NCBI GenBank assembly: GCA_012729635.1
Contig: JAAYCT010000041.1
Location: 1-51,082, forward strand
Length of the DNA: 51,082 bases
Direction of reading: 5' to 3'
Origin: Clostridiaceae bacterium
GTDB lineage: Bacteria; Bacillota; Clostridia; Saccharofermentanales; Saccharofermentanaceae
Part shown: one piece after another, positions 25,865 through 35,408 of the stretch
How positions within the stretch are numbered: position 1 is the stretch's first letter
Layout of the letters: each line of letters begins with the position of its first letter
Notes under the pieces: generated by a model
The model's database searches: none
What the model was told of the DNA's origin: nothing
Seen by the model: only the letters and a program-made list of their open reading frames with translations
Translations under genes and position numbers: made by a program

Positions 25865-27331
25865 TCATTCGATCCGCACCCGAATCACAATCGGAAGCTC
25901 GCTTTGAACACCGCGGATGTTGACGACGAGCCCTTCTCCCGTTCTCCGGAAACTCGGTCGTTCTTCGAAACCGAGCACGGAAACATCGGAGATGATCCCC
26001 CGAAATTCCGATAACATCGTCCCGGAGGAATCGGACAGCGACCGGATGATCAGCTTCCCGTCCTCGGGACAACGAAGAACAAATACGTTGATATATTCTC
26101 CGGTTACCGTAAATCGAAAATCAGACGATGTGTACTCGGTCTTTTTTTCGGAGAACATCCCCTCCTCCGGACGGGTCGGACCCTCTTCGGAGGTTTTCCA
26201 TACCTTGCTGTTGTACACGGCGCAACCGTTTATCCGAAGCCATTTTCCGATTGTCTCCAGTATATTTCGATCTTCCGGAGCGATCGATCCGTCGGCTCTC
26301 GGACCGATATTCAAGAGAAGATTTCCGTTTTTACTTACGATATCAATCAATACCCGGATCAGCTCGCCGGCCGTTTTGTAATCGAGAGAGTCGGTGTAAC
26401 ACCAGGAATTGCGCGCGACCGCCGTGTCCGACTGGAAAGGAAACGGTCGGGTTTCGGAAAAAGTGCCTCGCTCGACATCCGGGATGCCGGTTCCGAACAT
26501 CATCGCGTCGTGCTTATAACTGATTGCGACCGGACGCCGATTTCTGGCTCCGAACGAGTAATAATACGCGGCCAGTTTTTTAAGGTAAGGCGTAAACGCC
26601 CGATGCTGGATCCACCAGTCAAAATACAAAAGGGTCGGTTCGTATCGATCAATAATCTCGCAGGTGCGCACCAACCAGTCCGTCAGAAATTCCTCGGACG
26701 GATACGGCCGGCTGAACGGATCGTTGTGGTCCTTCTCGGGCATGGCCGGCCAGTAAAAATCACCGCGCTTTAAGGGCTCTTTCACATCGCTTTGAAAAGC
26801 CTTTCCGTGACTCATAAAAAACCAGTGTTCCGCACGATGCGAGGAAGCTCCGAAAAGGACTCCGCGTTTTTCAACCGCCCGCTTCATTTCGCCGAGAACG
26901 TCTCTTCTCGGACCCATTTTTTTCGCGTTGTATTCGGACAAATCGCTTTCGTACATCTGAAAACCGTCATGATGCTCGGCGACTTGCACATAGTATCGGG
27001 CGCCCGAATCACGGACCAAATCTGCCCAGACATCGGGATCAAAACGCTCGGCGGTAAAAAGCGGAATGAAGTCCTTATAGCCGAAAACATCCTGAGGACC
27101 GTACGTACGAATATGATAATCGAATTCCGGCATCCCTCGGACATACATGTTACGTGAATACCATTCATTTGAGTGTTCCGGAACCGTATATACGCCCCAA
27201 TGGACGAAAACCCCGAATTTCGAGTCACGGAACCATCGGGGAACTTCAAAGGAAGACAAAGAATCCCAATCGTCCCGAAACGGGCCTTCCGCAATTGACC
27301 GGTTGATTTTCTCAAGATATGAATCCTTCAT
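25865..27331 (-). CDS. Alpha-L-fucosidase, GH29
   Basis: A 488-residue GH29 enzyme. The family signature KFGVFVHWGVYTVPEHSNEW (residues 38-57) and EHHDGFQMYESDLSEYN are present, and the nucleophile is probably Asp238 in LLYFDWWI. A C-terminal beta-sandwich follows from about residue 365. There is no signal peptide, so it should remove alpha-L-fucose from imported oligosaccharides in the cytoplasm. In fucosylated xyloglucan this is the outermost sugar. It is the last gene of the large minus-strand cluster, 17 bp after the serine hydrolase. Confidence 0.94.
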   Translation of the reverse strand: MKDSYLEKINRSIAEGPFRDDWDSLSSFEVPRWFRDSKFGVFVHWGVYTVPEHSNEWYSRNMYVRGMPEFDYHIRTYGPQDVFGYKDFIPLFTAERFDPDVWADLVRDSGARYYVQVAEHHDGFQMYESDLSEYNAKKMGPRRDVLGEMKRAVEKRGVLFGASSHRAEHWFFMSHGKAFQSDVKEPLKRGDFYWPAMPEKDHNDPFSRPYPSEEFLTDWLVRTCEIIDRYEPTLLYFDWWIQHRAFTPYLKKLAAYYYSFGARNRRPVAISYKHDAMMFGTGIPDVERGTFSETRPFPFQSDTAVARNSWCYTDSLDYKTAGELIRVLIDIVSKNGNLLLNIGPRADGSIAPEDRNILETIGKWLRINGCAVYNSKVWKTSEEGPTRPEEGMFSEKKTEYTSSDFRFTVTGEYINVFVLRCPEDGKLIIRSLSDSSGTMLSEFRGIISDVSVLGFEERPSFRRTGEGLVVNIRGVQSELPIVIRVRIE

Positions 27332-27348
27332 GATTGATTCTTCCTTTC

Positions 27349-28482
27349 TCAGATGTTACCGTTCAAAGACTCGTATAAGGCATTTCGAAGTCCCGGATGA
27401 ACGTCCGAATACCCCGGCCCGAATTCCAGTACATGCTGAGTATATACAAGGGACATGCCCCGGCTTGGGTCGATCAGCACGTAGGATCCGGCCGCTCCGT
27501 CCCATCCGAACTCTCCTTCCGGGGCCCCATGATCTTCTTTCATTAATGTGCGCACTCCCAATCCGTATCCGTAAGGCGCCGGCTTCATCTCCCGGAAATC
27601 CGATAGTTGAATGGACGTCAGTCGATTTTTCGACAGTTCCCGAATCGCTTCCGCGCTCAGCACGCTTTCTCCGGTCCTTCCGATACCTCCGTTCGCGAGT
27701 GCGTCTGCCAGAAGCGCAATCTCGCGAATTCCCGCGGAAAGACCCGCGCCGGGGGACGCGAACGTCGGAGTAAAAATGTATCGGTTGTGTCTTCTGATTC
27801 GCTCGATCGTGCCCGTTTCAGGAACATATCGGTATTGTACGGAAAAGCGTTTTGCCTGCTCGCGCGTCGGGAAAAAAGTAAGATCCCGGGCGCCCAAAGG
27901 ATCTCCGATATGTTTTTTCACATAAGTTTCCATATCCGCTCCCGAAACCGATTCGACGATTGCGCCGAGGATGTCATGGCACAGACTGTACCGGAAATGT
28001 TCGCCGGGAGAAAAATCGAGCGGCTGTTCTGCGAGCGCGTCCGGAAGATCCCGCAGAAGGGCTCGTCTGCCGTTCATCTTTCGGAACCGTTTCATCGCCG
28101 GAGAATTCAATTCATAATTCAATCCGGCCGTCATCGTCATCAAATGCAGAATCGTCGGAGCCTCCTCGGGCGGAACCGTCTTATCGCCTCGACTTACCCG
28201 GATCTCGGTCCAGGACGGGAAAAACCGAGACACCGGGTCACTTAACGACATCATTCCGCGATCGATCAACTGCATTGCCGCGACACAGGTAAACAGCTTG
28301 CTGACCGAATAAATCCAATACAGATCCTCTTCGCCGGCCGGAATATTTTTATCAAGGTCCCGGTATCCGGCCGCGCGATAAAAAACGCGACGGTGATCCA
28401 TCATGACCGAGCATTGGCATGCGGGCAGGTCCCATTTCTTCGCGATCGAATCAAAATACTGTTCCAACGCTGAAAAACTCAT
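27349..28482 (-). CDS. Serine hydrolase, beta-lactamase/EstB-like family
   Basis: A 377-residue member of the class C beta-lactamase/esterase family. The SxxK motif is S59-V-S-K62, a YSL motif lies in the HFRYSLCHDI stretch, and the third motif region is FGWDGAAGSYVL. There is no signal peptide, so a cell-wall role is unlikely. In a xyloglucan cluster the best guess is an esterase that removes O-acetyl groups from imported oligosaccharides, since EstB-like members act on small esters; this is inference. The start has AGAAGGAG upstream and lies 51 bp after the GH42 gene. Confidence 0.88.
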   Translation of the reverse strand: MSFSALEQYFDSIAKKWDLPACQCSVMMDHRRVFYRAAGYRDLDKNIPAGEEDLYWIYSVSKLFTCVAAMQLIDRGMMSLSDPVSRFFPSWTEIRVSRGDKTVPPEEAPTILHLMTMTAGLNYELNSPAMKRFRKMNGRRALLRDLPDALAEQPLDFSPGEHFRYSLCHDILGAIVESVSGADMETYVKKHIGDPLGARDLTFFPTREQAKRFSVQYRYVPETGTIERIRRHNRYIFTPTFASPGAGLSAGIREIALLADALANGGIGRTGESVLSAEAIRELSKNRLTSIQLSDFREMKPAPYGYGLGVRTLMKEDHGAPEGEFGWDGAAGSYVLIDPSRGMSLVYTQHVLEFGPGYSDVHPGLRNALYESLNGNI

Positions 28483-28533
28483 CGATTCTCCTTCTTTATC
28501 CGATCAACCCGAAGTTGAGTGACAGATTTATCC

Positions 28534-30483
28534 TCAATCGAAACCTTCGACGATTCGGACTTCAAACGGTCGGAGTGATATCTTTTTTTGTTCCAATACA
28601 AACACTTGATCTCCGTCTGTATTATTAAATATTAAAGCGTATCTCGTCCGCTCGTTTTCACGTACCGATAGCTCTACACCGTACGGGAGTTCGAAGCGCT
28701 CAATTCCCGCTCTGTCGAGCATGAGTCGGGCGAGATAACGATATAAAGAACGATCTCCGACAGTTCCCAAATAGTAGCATCGGCCGTTTCCGAGCAAATT
28801 TTCGGTGATAGCCGGAGACCCTGCATAGAAAGAGTCCTCATATGTCGCCAAGGCAGTCGCGCCTTCGGTTTTCAGAATATCACACCAACTCGTCACGGAG
28901 AATGTCTCACCGTCCGCAAACCGGAGTCTCTGCGTTCCTTTCCCGATCGGGTCATATTCATCGACCGAACAACCGCATATCGATCGAAAAACGCCGGGAA
29001 GCGGATCCAGCCGGCGTGCATTGAACAAATCTTTCACCCCGCTTCGATTGCCGAGCAAAAGGATCCCGCCTTTTCGCACAAATGTTTCCAGACGACCGGC
29101 TAACGACGCGTCCGCGATAAACAAACCGGGAGCCATGATTACTTGATAGGAATCAAGCTCTTCCTTTTCCGATATAACATCCACGTTGACGCCCATGGCC
29201 ATCAAACCGTCGTGCATGAGGCGGGCTTGATCCTCATAGGAAAAGCCCTCCGATTGTCCCTGAATTCGGAATGCGCGATTTTGCTCATACGAGTAAAGAA
29301 CCGCGACTTTGCTTTTGAGCTCGGTACCGAAAAGTTTATCCCAAGCTCGCGTTTCGCGGAGAAATTCCTTGAATTCCTCATACCGCCTTCCTTCCGGTTT
29401 TTCTCCTTCAAAAAGGCCGTGCCAGAACATTTCCGCGCCGCGTGCCGCGCTTCGCCACCGAAAAAACAAAATCATATCGGCACCGCGAGCGATTGCCTGC
29501 CAGGCATACCCTTTCATCATTCCGGGAAGCGGTGTCGGTGTCATCGGACTCCAACAGCCTTTGGGTCCGGCCAATTGCTCGAGAACCCAGAAGTTTTTTC
29601 GCTTCCTTCCGCGTGCCACATCCAGGGCAAAAGCTTGTGAGTAAACGTTTCCCTGATCTTCGGGGATTCTCACCTCCGGATAATTATCGTAGGAAGCTAC
29701 GTCAAAATCCTTATATATCAAGTGATAATCCGGCATATTCGCCGCGAAACATGCGTTTACGGTGATGACGGTCTCCGGATTGCTCTCCCGAATCAAGTCG
29801 GCTTGAAAGCGCAAAAAATCGGCGGAGGATGCGGCCGCCCATCGCTCATAATCAAGCAAATACGACGGATTCAGCCAATTATATTCGTAATCAGCTCCCA
29901 AAGGCGGTCTGATTTCTTCCCATGTCCGGTATGTTCCGCTCCAGACATCCGTACCCCATTTTCGATTCAGCTCGGAAAGGGATTCATATCGATTGGAAAC
30001 AAACGTGCGAAAACTGTCGGTGCAGGACTCACAGCAGCAATGATTCCCTTCCGGCTCATTATCCGTCTGCCACGCAAGAATACTCGGGTGATTCGCATAG
30101 CGCTTCAACATTTCGCGAATAATCCTTTCGGCATATCGCCGAAACACGCGAGAGGTCATGCATCGATGACCTCGTATTCCCGGTTCTGTTCGCTTTCCGT
30201 CACGTCCGACCTGAAGGGTTTCCGGATGCTTTCGGTACAACCATAACGGTGCGCAGTTCGTCGGCGTTCCGAGTATGATATCAATCCGGTGACGGGCGAA
30301 TATTTCAATAATTTCATCCAGCCATTCAAACCTAAACACACCGTCGTCCGGCTCAAGAATTCCCCAGGAGAACTCCCCGATTCGCACCGTATTGATTCCG
30401 ATATGAGCCATTTCGCGCACATCACTTTCCCATATTTCCCTGCTCCAGTGCTCGGGATAGTAATCGACACCCAGTCTCAGCAT
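28534..30483 (-). CDS. Beta-galactosidase, GH42
   Basis: A 649-residue GH42 enzyme. It begins MLRLGVDYYPEHW, has the acid/base Glu143 in WQTDNEPEGN, nucleophile Glu302 in FWVLEQL, and a cysteine cluster (C108, C149-C151, C154) like the zinc site of other GH42 proteins. A beta-galactosidase trimerisation domain follows. No signal peptide. Its ATG overlaps the GH31 stop by 7 bp (ATGCTGA), with GGAGGAG just before it, so the two are co-translated. In this context it would remove the beta-1,2-galactose of xyloglucan side chains; GH42 members more often act on other galactosides, so that substrate is inferred. Confidence 0.94.
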   Translation of the reverse strand: MLRLGVDYYPEHWSREIWESDVREMAHIGINTVRIGEFSWGILEPDDGVFRFEWLDEIIEIFARHRIDIILGTPTNCAPLWLYRKHPETLQVGRDGKRTEPGIRGHRCMTSRVFRRYAERIIREMLKRYANHPSILAWQTDNEPEGNHCCCESCTDSFRTFVSNRYESLSELNRKWGTDVWSGTYRTWEEIRPPLGADYEYNWLNPSYLLDYERWAAASSADFLRFQADLIRESNPETVITVNACFAANMPDYHLIYKDFDVASYDNYPEVRIPEDQGNVYSQAFALDVARGRKRKNFWVLEQLAGPKGCWSPMTPTPLPGMMKGYAWQAIARGADMILFFRWRSAARGAEMFWHGLFEGEKPEGRRYEEFKEFLRETRAWDKLFGTELKSKVAVLYSYEQNRAFRIQGQSEGFSYEDQARLMHDGLMAMGVNVDVISEKEELDSYQVIMAPGLFIADASLAGRLETFVRKGGILLLGNRSGVKDLFNARRLDPLPGVFRSICGCSVDEYDPIGKGTQRLRFADGETFSVTSWCDILKTEGATALATYEDSFYAGSPAITENLLGNGRCYYLGTVGDRSLYRYLARLMLDRAGIERFELPYGVELSVRENERTRYALIFNNTDGDQVFVLEQKKISLRPFEVRIVEGFD

Positions 30484-32810
30484 TTTTCTCCTCCGATTAT
30501 TTCCACGAGTACCGTTTCCCCGGTAACCGAGAAAACGAAGCCGCGCGAATCCTCTTGCCGGACCGCGCCCGAAATAATGCGCGCCGAAAAACACCCGGGC
30601 AACCATACTTTCGCATGGATCGGCTTTGGTGTGAAGCAAATCGTCAGTTTATTTCCTTCACGAACGCAGGATACTTTAAAGGCTTCTTTTCCTTGATTAT
30701 CCACGACTGCACGCTCCGCCGTTTTTTCTTCCTCCGGAGCGTAAATTGCGAGCATTACGTCTTGTTCGTAATCATATACCGCGCAATCATCGCATTTTCC
30801 GATCGGCAGAATTCTGTTGCCGCGAACATAAAGCGGCAGGGAGTAAAAATCATGGTTTTCGGTTCGCCAGCCTTGCCCGTCGATGGTTTCACCCGTGAAA
30901 TAATTCGTCCACCTTCCCTCGGGCAGGTAAACATCGACCGTATGGTCCCGCCGAAGAACCGGCGCGACTAAAAGCGCGTCGCCGAGCATATACTGTTGAT
31001 CACAGGTTCGGGCGCCGATTTCATTAAACTCCAATACCGTCGCACGCATCACGGGTACTCCGGTTCGGGCAGACTCGACCGCACAAGAATACAGATAAGG
31101 CATCAACTTGCACTTCAGCCGAGTAAAATGTCGGCATACGTCAACCGCCTCCTGACCGAAAAGCCAAGGCACACGGTAAGAATCGGAGCCGTGCAGTCGG
31201 GAATGCGTCGATAGAAGCCCGAACGCCAGCCAACGTTTGTATACGTCCTCGGGCGCAGTTCCCTCAAATCCGCCGATATCATGACTCCAAAAACCAAAAC
31301 CGGAAAGGCACAGCGAGAGTCCGCCTCGAAGGCTTTCCGCCATTGCATGATAGGTTGAATTACAATCCCCTCCCCAATGGACGGGAAACCGCTGAGACCC
31401 GGCCGTAGCACTTCGCGCGAACAGGCAAGCCTGTTCTTCCCCGCGCTCCTCGCAGATTGCTTCATAAACGATTCGGTTATAGAGAAAACTGTAATAATTA
31501 TGCATCCGAACCGGATCCGATCCGTCAAACCAGACACAATCCGTCGGAATACGCTCACCGAAGTCGGTCTTAAAAGAGTCGACACCCTGCCGCATCAGCC
31601 GTTTTAGTTGCTCCTTATACCACGCAACGGTATCCGGGTTCGTAAAATCGTATATCGCAAGTCCCGATTGCCACTGATCTCTCTGCCAGATTCGCCCGTC
31701 GGGACGAGAGAGCAGGAGTCCTTTTTCGAGCAGTTCCGAAAACACCGGCGATTTCTGAGCAATATACGGATTGATCCAGACACAAACGCGGACCCCTCGG
31801 TCATGAATTTTCTTAAGAAGACCTTCAACGTCCGGAAACATGTCGGAGTCCCATTGAAACCCGCACCATTCGTTTTCCTTCATCCAGAAGCAATCGAAAT
31901 GAAAAACCGAAAGTGGAATGCCGCGCTCAATCATACCGTCGATAAAGGAAAGCACTGTTTTTTCATCATATGACGTCGTGAACGAAGAGCTCAGCCAAAG
32001 TCCGAAACTCCATGCGGGCGGAAGACCGGGGCGACCCGTCAGTGCCGTATAGTTTGTCAAAACGTCCTTCATGTCGGAGCCGCCGATGACCATAAAATCG
32101 AGTCGATTTCCGGGGCTCGATATCTGCACGCGTTCGACATGCTCGGAGCAAACCTCGAAGGATACCGGACCGGTGTCACAGACAAAGATTCCATAGCCCT
32201 TGTCGGTGATGTAAAACGGAACGTTTTTGTAAGATATCTCGCTCGCGGTTCCGCCGTCCTCATTCCAAATATCAATCACCTGCCCGTTTCGTACAAACGG
32301 AGTGAAGCGCTCGCCCAGTCCGAATATATGCTCATCGATGTCAATATCCAATTGAACACGCATGAACGGCCCTTCCGGCGCGCATACGAATCCGATCATC
32401 GGTCGACCGAATCGATCGCCGACAGCGGTCAACATGCGGTTTTGATAGAACCATTTGAATTCTGCGGGGTGAAAGCGGATGATCAAGCGGGTGTCCCCGG
32501 ACCGAACCTCCAATTCCTCCTCGTTGATATCCACGGAAAGCAAAGAATGCGCATCACAAATATCAAAACGGGTGTGACGCAGATCATACCCTCTATGGTG
32601 GATCACCTCCGTACGAATAATGTCCGGTTGCGGAGAGGAAATCTCCAGTTCAAAGGCAACACCGTCAAGGCTCCTTCGATTCTCCCGATAGCTGACGCCG
32701 TAAAGCCACAGTCTCGTTTTGTCTTCGGAAAGTCTGTATTCGCGGATTTGCTCGCAATGATCGAGCTTGACGCCCGGTTTGGTTACCCATTCTCCGATGT
32801 TAAATTTCAT
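30477..32810 (-). CDS. Alpha-xylosidase, GH31 (YicI-type)
   Basis: A 777-residue GH31 enzyme strongly resembling E. coli YicI (772 residues). The nucleophile Asp416 lies in FKTDFGERIP and the acid/base Asp482 in HWGGDCNSTY; both fall at the same residue numbers as the known catalytic residues of YicI. The N-terminus KFNIGEWVTKPGV also matches. It removes alpha-1,6-xylose from the non-reducing end of xyloglucan oligosaccharides. The start at 32810 has GGGAG seven bases upstream; a longer reading has no signal peptide either. This gene is the main evidence for xyloglucan as the substrate of the cluster. Confidence 0.95.
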   Translation of the reverse strand: MKFNIGEWVTKPGVKLDHCEQIREYRLSEDKTRLWLYGVSYRENRRSLDGVAFELEISSPQPDIIRTEVIHHRGYDLRHTRFDICDAHSLLSVDINEEELEVRSGDTRLIIRFHPAEFKWFYQNRMLTAVGDRFGRPMIGFVCAPEGPFMRVQLDIDIDEHIFGLGERFTPFVRNGQVIDIWNEDGGTASEISYKNVPFYITDKGYGIFVCDTGPVSFEVCSEHVERVQISSPGNRLDFMVIGGSDMKDVLTNYTALTGRPGLPPAWSFGLWLSSSFTTSYDEKTVLSFIDGMIERGIPLSVFHFDCFWMKENEWCGFQWDSDMFPDVEGLLKKIHDRGVRVCVWINPYIAQKSPVFSELLEKGLLLSRPDGRIWQRDQWQSGLAIYDFTNPDTVAWYKEQLKRLMRQGVDSFKTDFGERIPTDCVWFDGSDPVRMHNYYSFLYNRIVYEAICEERGEEQACLFARSATAGSQRFPVHWGGDCNSTYHAMAESLRGGLSLCLSGFGFWSHDIGGFEGTAPEDVYKRWLAFGLLSTHSRLHGSDSYRVPWLFGQEAVDVCRHFTRLKCKLMPYLYSCAVESARTGVPVMRATVLEFNEIGARTCDQQYMLGDALLVAPVLRRDHTVDVYLPEGRWTNYFTGETIDGQGWRTENHDFYSLPLYVRGNRILPIGKCDDCAVYDYEQDVMLAIYAPEEEKTAERAVVDNQGKEAFKVSCVREGNKLTICFTPKPIHAKVWLPGCFSARIISGAVRQEDSRGFVFSVTGETVLVEIIGGEKC

Positions 32811-32869
32811 GATGATCTCCCTTTCAAATACCGTTTCGAAAAAGGGATCGGTTTGTATCTCGGTCGATC

Positions 32870-33565
32870 TCAATCATCCGGTATATCTTCATTCTCCGAC
32901 TCCGATTTTTCATCGGGTTCCGAAATATCCGCTCTCTCCGAGACCGATCCGCCCTCCGCTTCGATTTTTTTAAACAAATGAATCGCAAAAGTGCTTTTAG
33001 TTACGATCACCAGAACCGGTGCGATAAAAGCGCCGACAAACATCAAAAGCCACCCGTTAAAAAAGAAAATCCAAATCTCTGCCGCGACCGCCAATGTACA
33101 TAGTATCGATCTTCCGAAATAGCGGACAAATATTCGTCTTGAATTGGTTACGTGTCGAAAAAGGCTGTTGCGGTACCGAGCCGCAATCGCAAAAACATAA
33201 AAGAAATGAACATGGACCAAAACCGATGAAAGGATGCCGATAATCAGAAAATAAACCGGGTTTCCCTCCGAGAACTCAAACAGAAAAAAATCAAGAATCA
33301 GAGCCGCGATCAAAACGATATACGCGACCGAAAGTATAATCCCCTGACGCAGATTTTCCTTGAATGCCCTGAAAAAGGGAACCACAATACCCGAGTCAGC
33401 GTCTTCAACGATCTTCAGTCCTACTTCGTAGGCCGCGATTGCGGAAACACCCGCGGTGATGACGGGAATACACCCGATGATAAACAGAAGATTCAGCACA
33501 AACAGATCCCACAACCGGGACAGGAATTGGATTGCCTTATTATCATATGAGAAAAGTCCGGCCAT
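32870..33565 (-). CDS. YesL family (DUF624) membrane protein
   Basis: A 231-residue protein with about five hydrophobic segments and a YesL-type start (FSYDNKAIQFLSRLWDLFVL, then NLLFIIGCIPVITAG). The C-terminal 25 residues are strongly acidic and hydrophilic (about ten Glu/Asp), unlike the copy at 8935-9579. It lies between the binding lipoprotein and GH31. The family co-occurs with sugar importers and YesM/YesN, but no such kinase is in this cluster. Function unknown. Confidence 0.85.
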   Translation of the reverse strand: MAGLFSYDNKAIQFLSRLWDLFVLNLLFIIGCIPVITAGVSAIAAYEVGLKIVEDADSGIVVPFFRAFKENLRQGIILSVAYIVLIAALILDFFLFEFSEGNPVYFLIIGILSSVLVHVHFFYVFAIAARYRNSLFRHVTNSRRIFVRYFGRSILCTLAVAAEIWIFFFNGWLLMFVGAFIAPVLVIVTKSTFAIHLFKKIEAEGGSVSERADISEPDEKSESENEDIPDD

Positions 33566-33641
33566 ACCATCTCCCCGAATCCGGTGTGTCCGGCGATTCC
33601 CCGAACCGCCGAACGCCCGATACCGTCATCCGTCCTTCCGT

Positions 33642-35366
33642 TTACCCGGAAATATCCTTTTGAAGAGAATATCGAACCAATGCTTCCTGCTCACACCATT
33701 CCAGTACTTCCTGATATCCGTACTCATTGCAAAGGCGAATCATTTCCTTCACGTGATATTCGTATTCCTGGTCACTCGTCGCATAGATTGCCCGCCACGA
33801 GTACGTTACTATACATTTGGTCACCTGTTTCCACGTCACCTCCAGCTCGTCACTTCGCTTGGATTCGGAGTAAGACGTTCCGGGAACAACATTATAGTTA
33901 CACATGTTCATGTATTCCTGATTGCTGGTCGCACCCGTAAACTCGCGCCAATCCGCTTCGGTTTCCGATTTCGGCTCGGTCTGCATACTTCGCCACGTTT
34001 GCGCGTTATACGTCTCGTCGTTTGATTCCGGGTTTCGCGCGTCCAACACCCAGGTTGTGTTGTTGATCTGAAGCATTCCGTCGTTAAACGTCGCCCCCAA
34101 CGGATACGTCTTTCCCGTCTCGGCGCTTTTCCATTCTACACTGGCCAGATCATACTGCGGATTTTCATGACAGGCCTGCCCGAGATCGGTAAAACAAGTA
34201 TTTCCCTGCTCATCATAGTACCACATCAAATCTTTAATTCCGTACCAGATTGACATCGCTCCCTCCGGAGAATAAAGCCAATTCAGAATCTCCATACAGA
34301 GTTCGGGATGCTCGGTATCCGCTCCGATTGACCATATCCGATTTCCTCCGAGCACGTTCATTCCATATACGGTGCAGACCGCCTCGGACGGAACGAGCGA
34401 GCACATCATCTTGTTTTCGGCTTGATGCTCGGTCGTATTGTAGGAAATGGATCCGGAATAATTGAAAATAGAGAAAAAGGTTCCGCCGTTCTTGACCTTC
34501 TCGGCCATTTTGTCATAAGTCTGGGTCATCGAATCGGGATCCAAAAGATTGTTCTGATAAAGATTATTGAAAAACTTCAGGCAGGTCAGATACGGTCCGC
34601 CTTCTTCAAGAGTATCATGCAATTCGCCGGTGTTCGGATCATATAGCCCTGCGACCATCTCATCATAACCGTAATAAGCTGTCGCCATCGCCTTCACATA
34701 CATAACCATTGTTCCGTCCCAATCCGGCCACAGGGAAACCGCATAGGTCTCGTTTCCGTTATCGTCCGTCGGGCAGATGTCCTTCATCTTTTTCATCAAC
34801 TCGACATAACTATCCAGGTCGGTTACTTCGGGGTGTCCCAGCTCTTTATAAAGATCCCATCGAATGTCCCAGGTATAGAAAAAACTTTCGTGATCCTCAA
34901 CGCTCGGGGCAAGATTATGACCGATCCCGTGTATCTTTCCGTCGCCGGAAATCTCTCGATTGCTTTCGAGAGCCATTTGTGCGTTATTCCAAATATTCGG
35001 AGCAAATTCCTTACAAAGATCATCCTCTTCCCAATCGAAAAGCATCCCGCGCTCCACAGCCGTTTTATACTCAGATCCGTTCGAGCCCCAGACGACGATG
35101 TCTCCGAGATTTCTGGATTCCATTCGGGTTTCATAGGCACCCTCTTCATCGGGAATGATATTGAGTTGAACATTAAATTTATCCTTGAGAAGCGCGGCGT
35201 ACCATCCGGTCTGAAGCCCGCTCCAGTTTGCCAGCTGTGTGTATACATTCAGGGTAATCAGCTTTTCCTCCCTGGGTTTTTGTTCACACCCGGTCAAGGC
35301 GAGCAACATGACAAAGAGCATGGAAAAAACAAGTAGAAGGCTCAGCAAGCGTTTTTGTATGATCAT
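33642..35366 (-). CDS. Extracellular sugar-binding lipoprotein (xyloglucan-oligosaccharide candidate)
   Basis: A 574-residue solute-binding protein with a signal peptide and lipobox LTGC, lipidated Cys27. Length fits the LplA-type class. The start has GGAGGAG upstream. Aromatic residues are plentiful, including W-rich stretches such as ATAYYGYDE and GTMVMYVKAM in the middle, in keeping with carbohydrate binding, but the ligand cannot be read. It follows two permease genes and precedes YesL. Context (GH31, GH42, GH29, GH94) points to xyloglucan oligosaccharides. Confidence 0.92.
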   Translation of the reverse strand: MIIQKRLLSLLLVFSMLFVMLLALTGCEQKPREEKLITLNVYTQLANWSGLQTGWYAALLKDKFNVQLNIIPDEEGAYETRMESRNLGDIVVWGSNGSEYKTAVERGMLFDWEEDDLCKEFAPNIWNNAQMALESNREISGDGKIHGIGHNLAPSVEDHESFFYTWDIRWDLYKELGHPEVTDLDSYVELMKKMKDICPTDDNGNETYAVSLWPDWDGTMVMYVKAMATAYYGYDEMVAGLYDPNTGELHDTLEEGGPYLTCLKFFNNLYQNNLLDPDSMTQTYDKMAEKVKNGGTFFSIFNYSGSISYNTTEHQAENKMMCSLVPSEAVCTVYGMNVLGGNRIWSIGADTEHPELCMEILNWLYSPEGAMSIWYGIKDLMWYYDEQGNTCFTDLGQACHENPQYDLASVEWKSAETGKTYPLGATFNDGMLQINNTTWVLDARNPESNDETYNAQTWRSMQTEPKSETEADWREFTGATSNQEYMNMCNYNVVPGTSYSESKRSDELEVTWKQVTKCIVTYSWRAIYATSDQEYEYHVKEMIRLCNEYGYQEVLEWCEQEALVRYSLQKDISG

Positions 35367-35408
35367 TTTCTCTCCTCCGTTCATTGCTATTCGTGACAGA
35401 CGTTCGTT

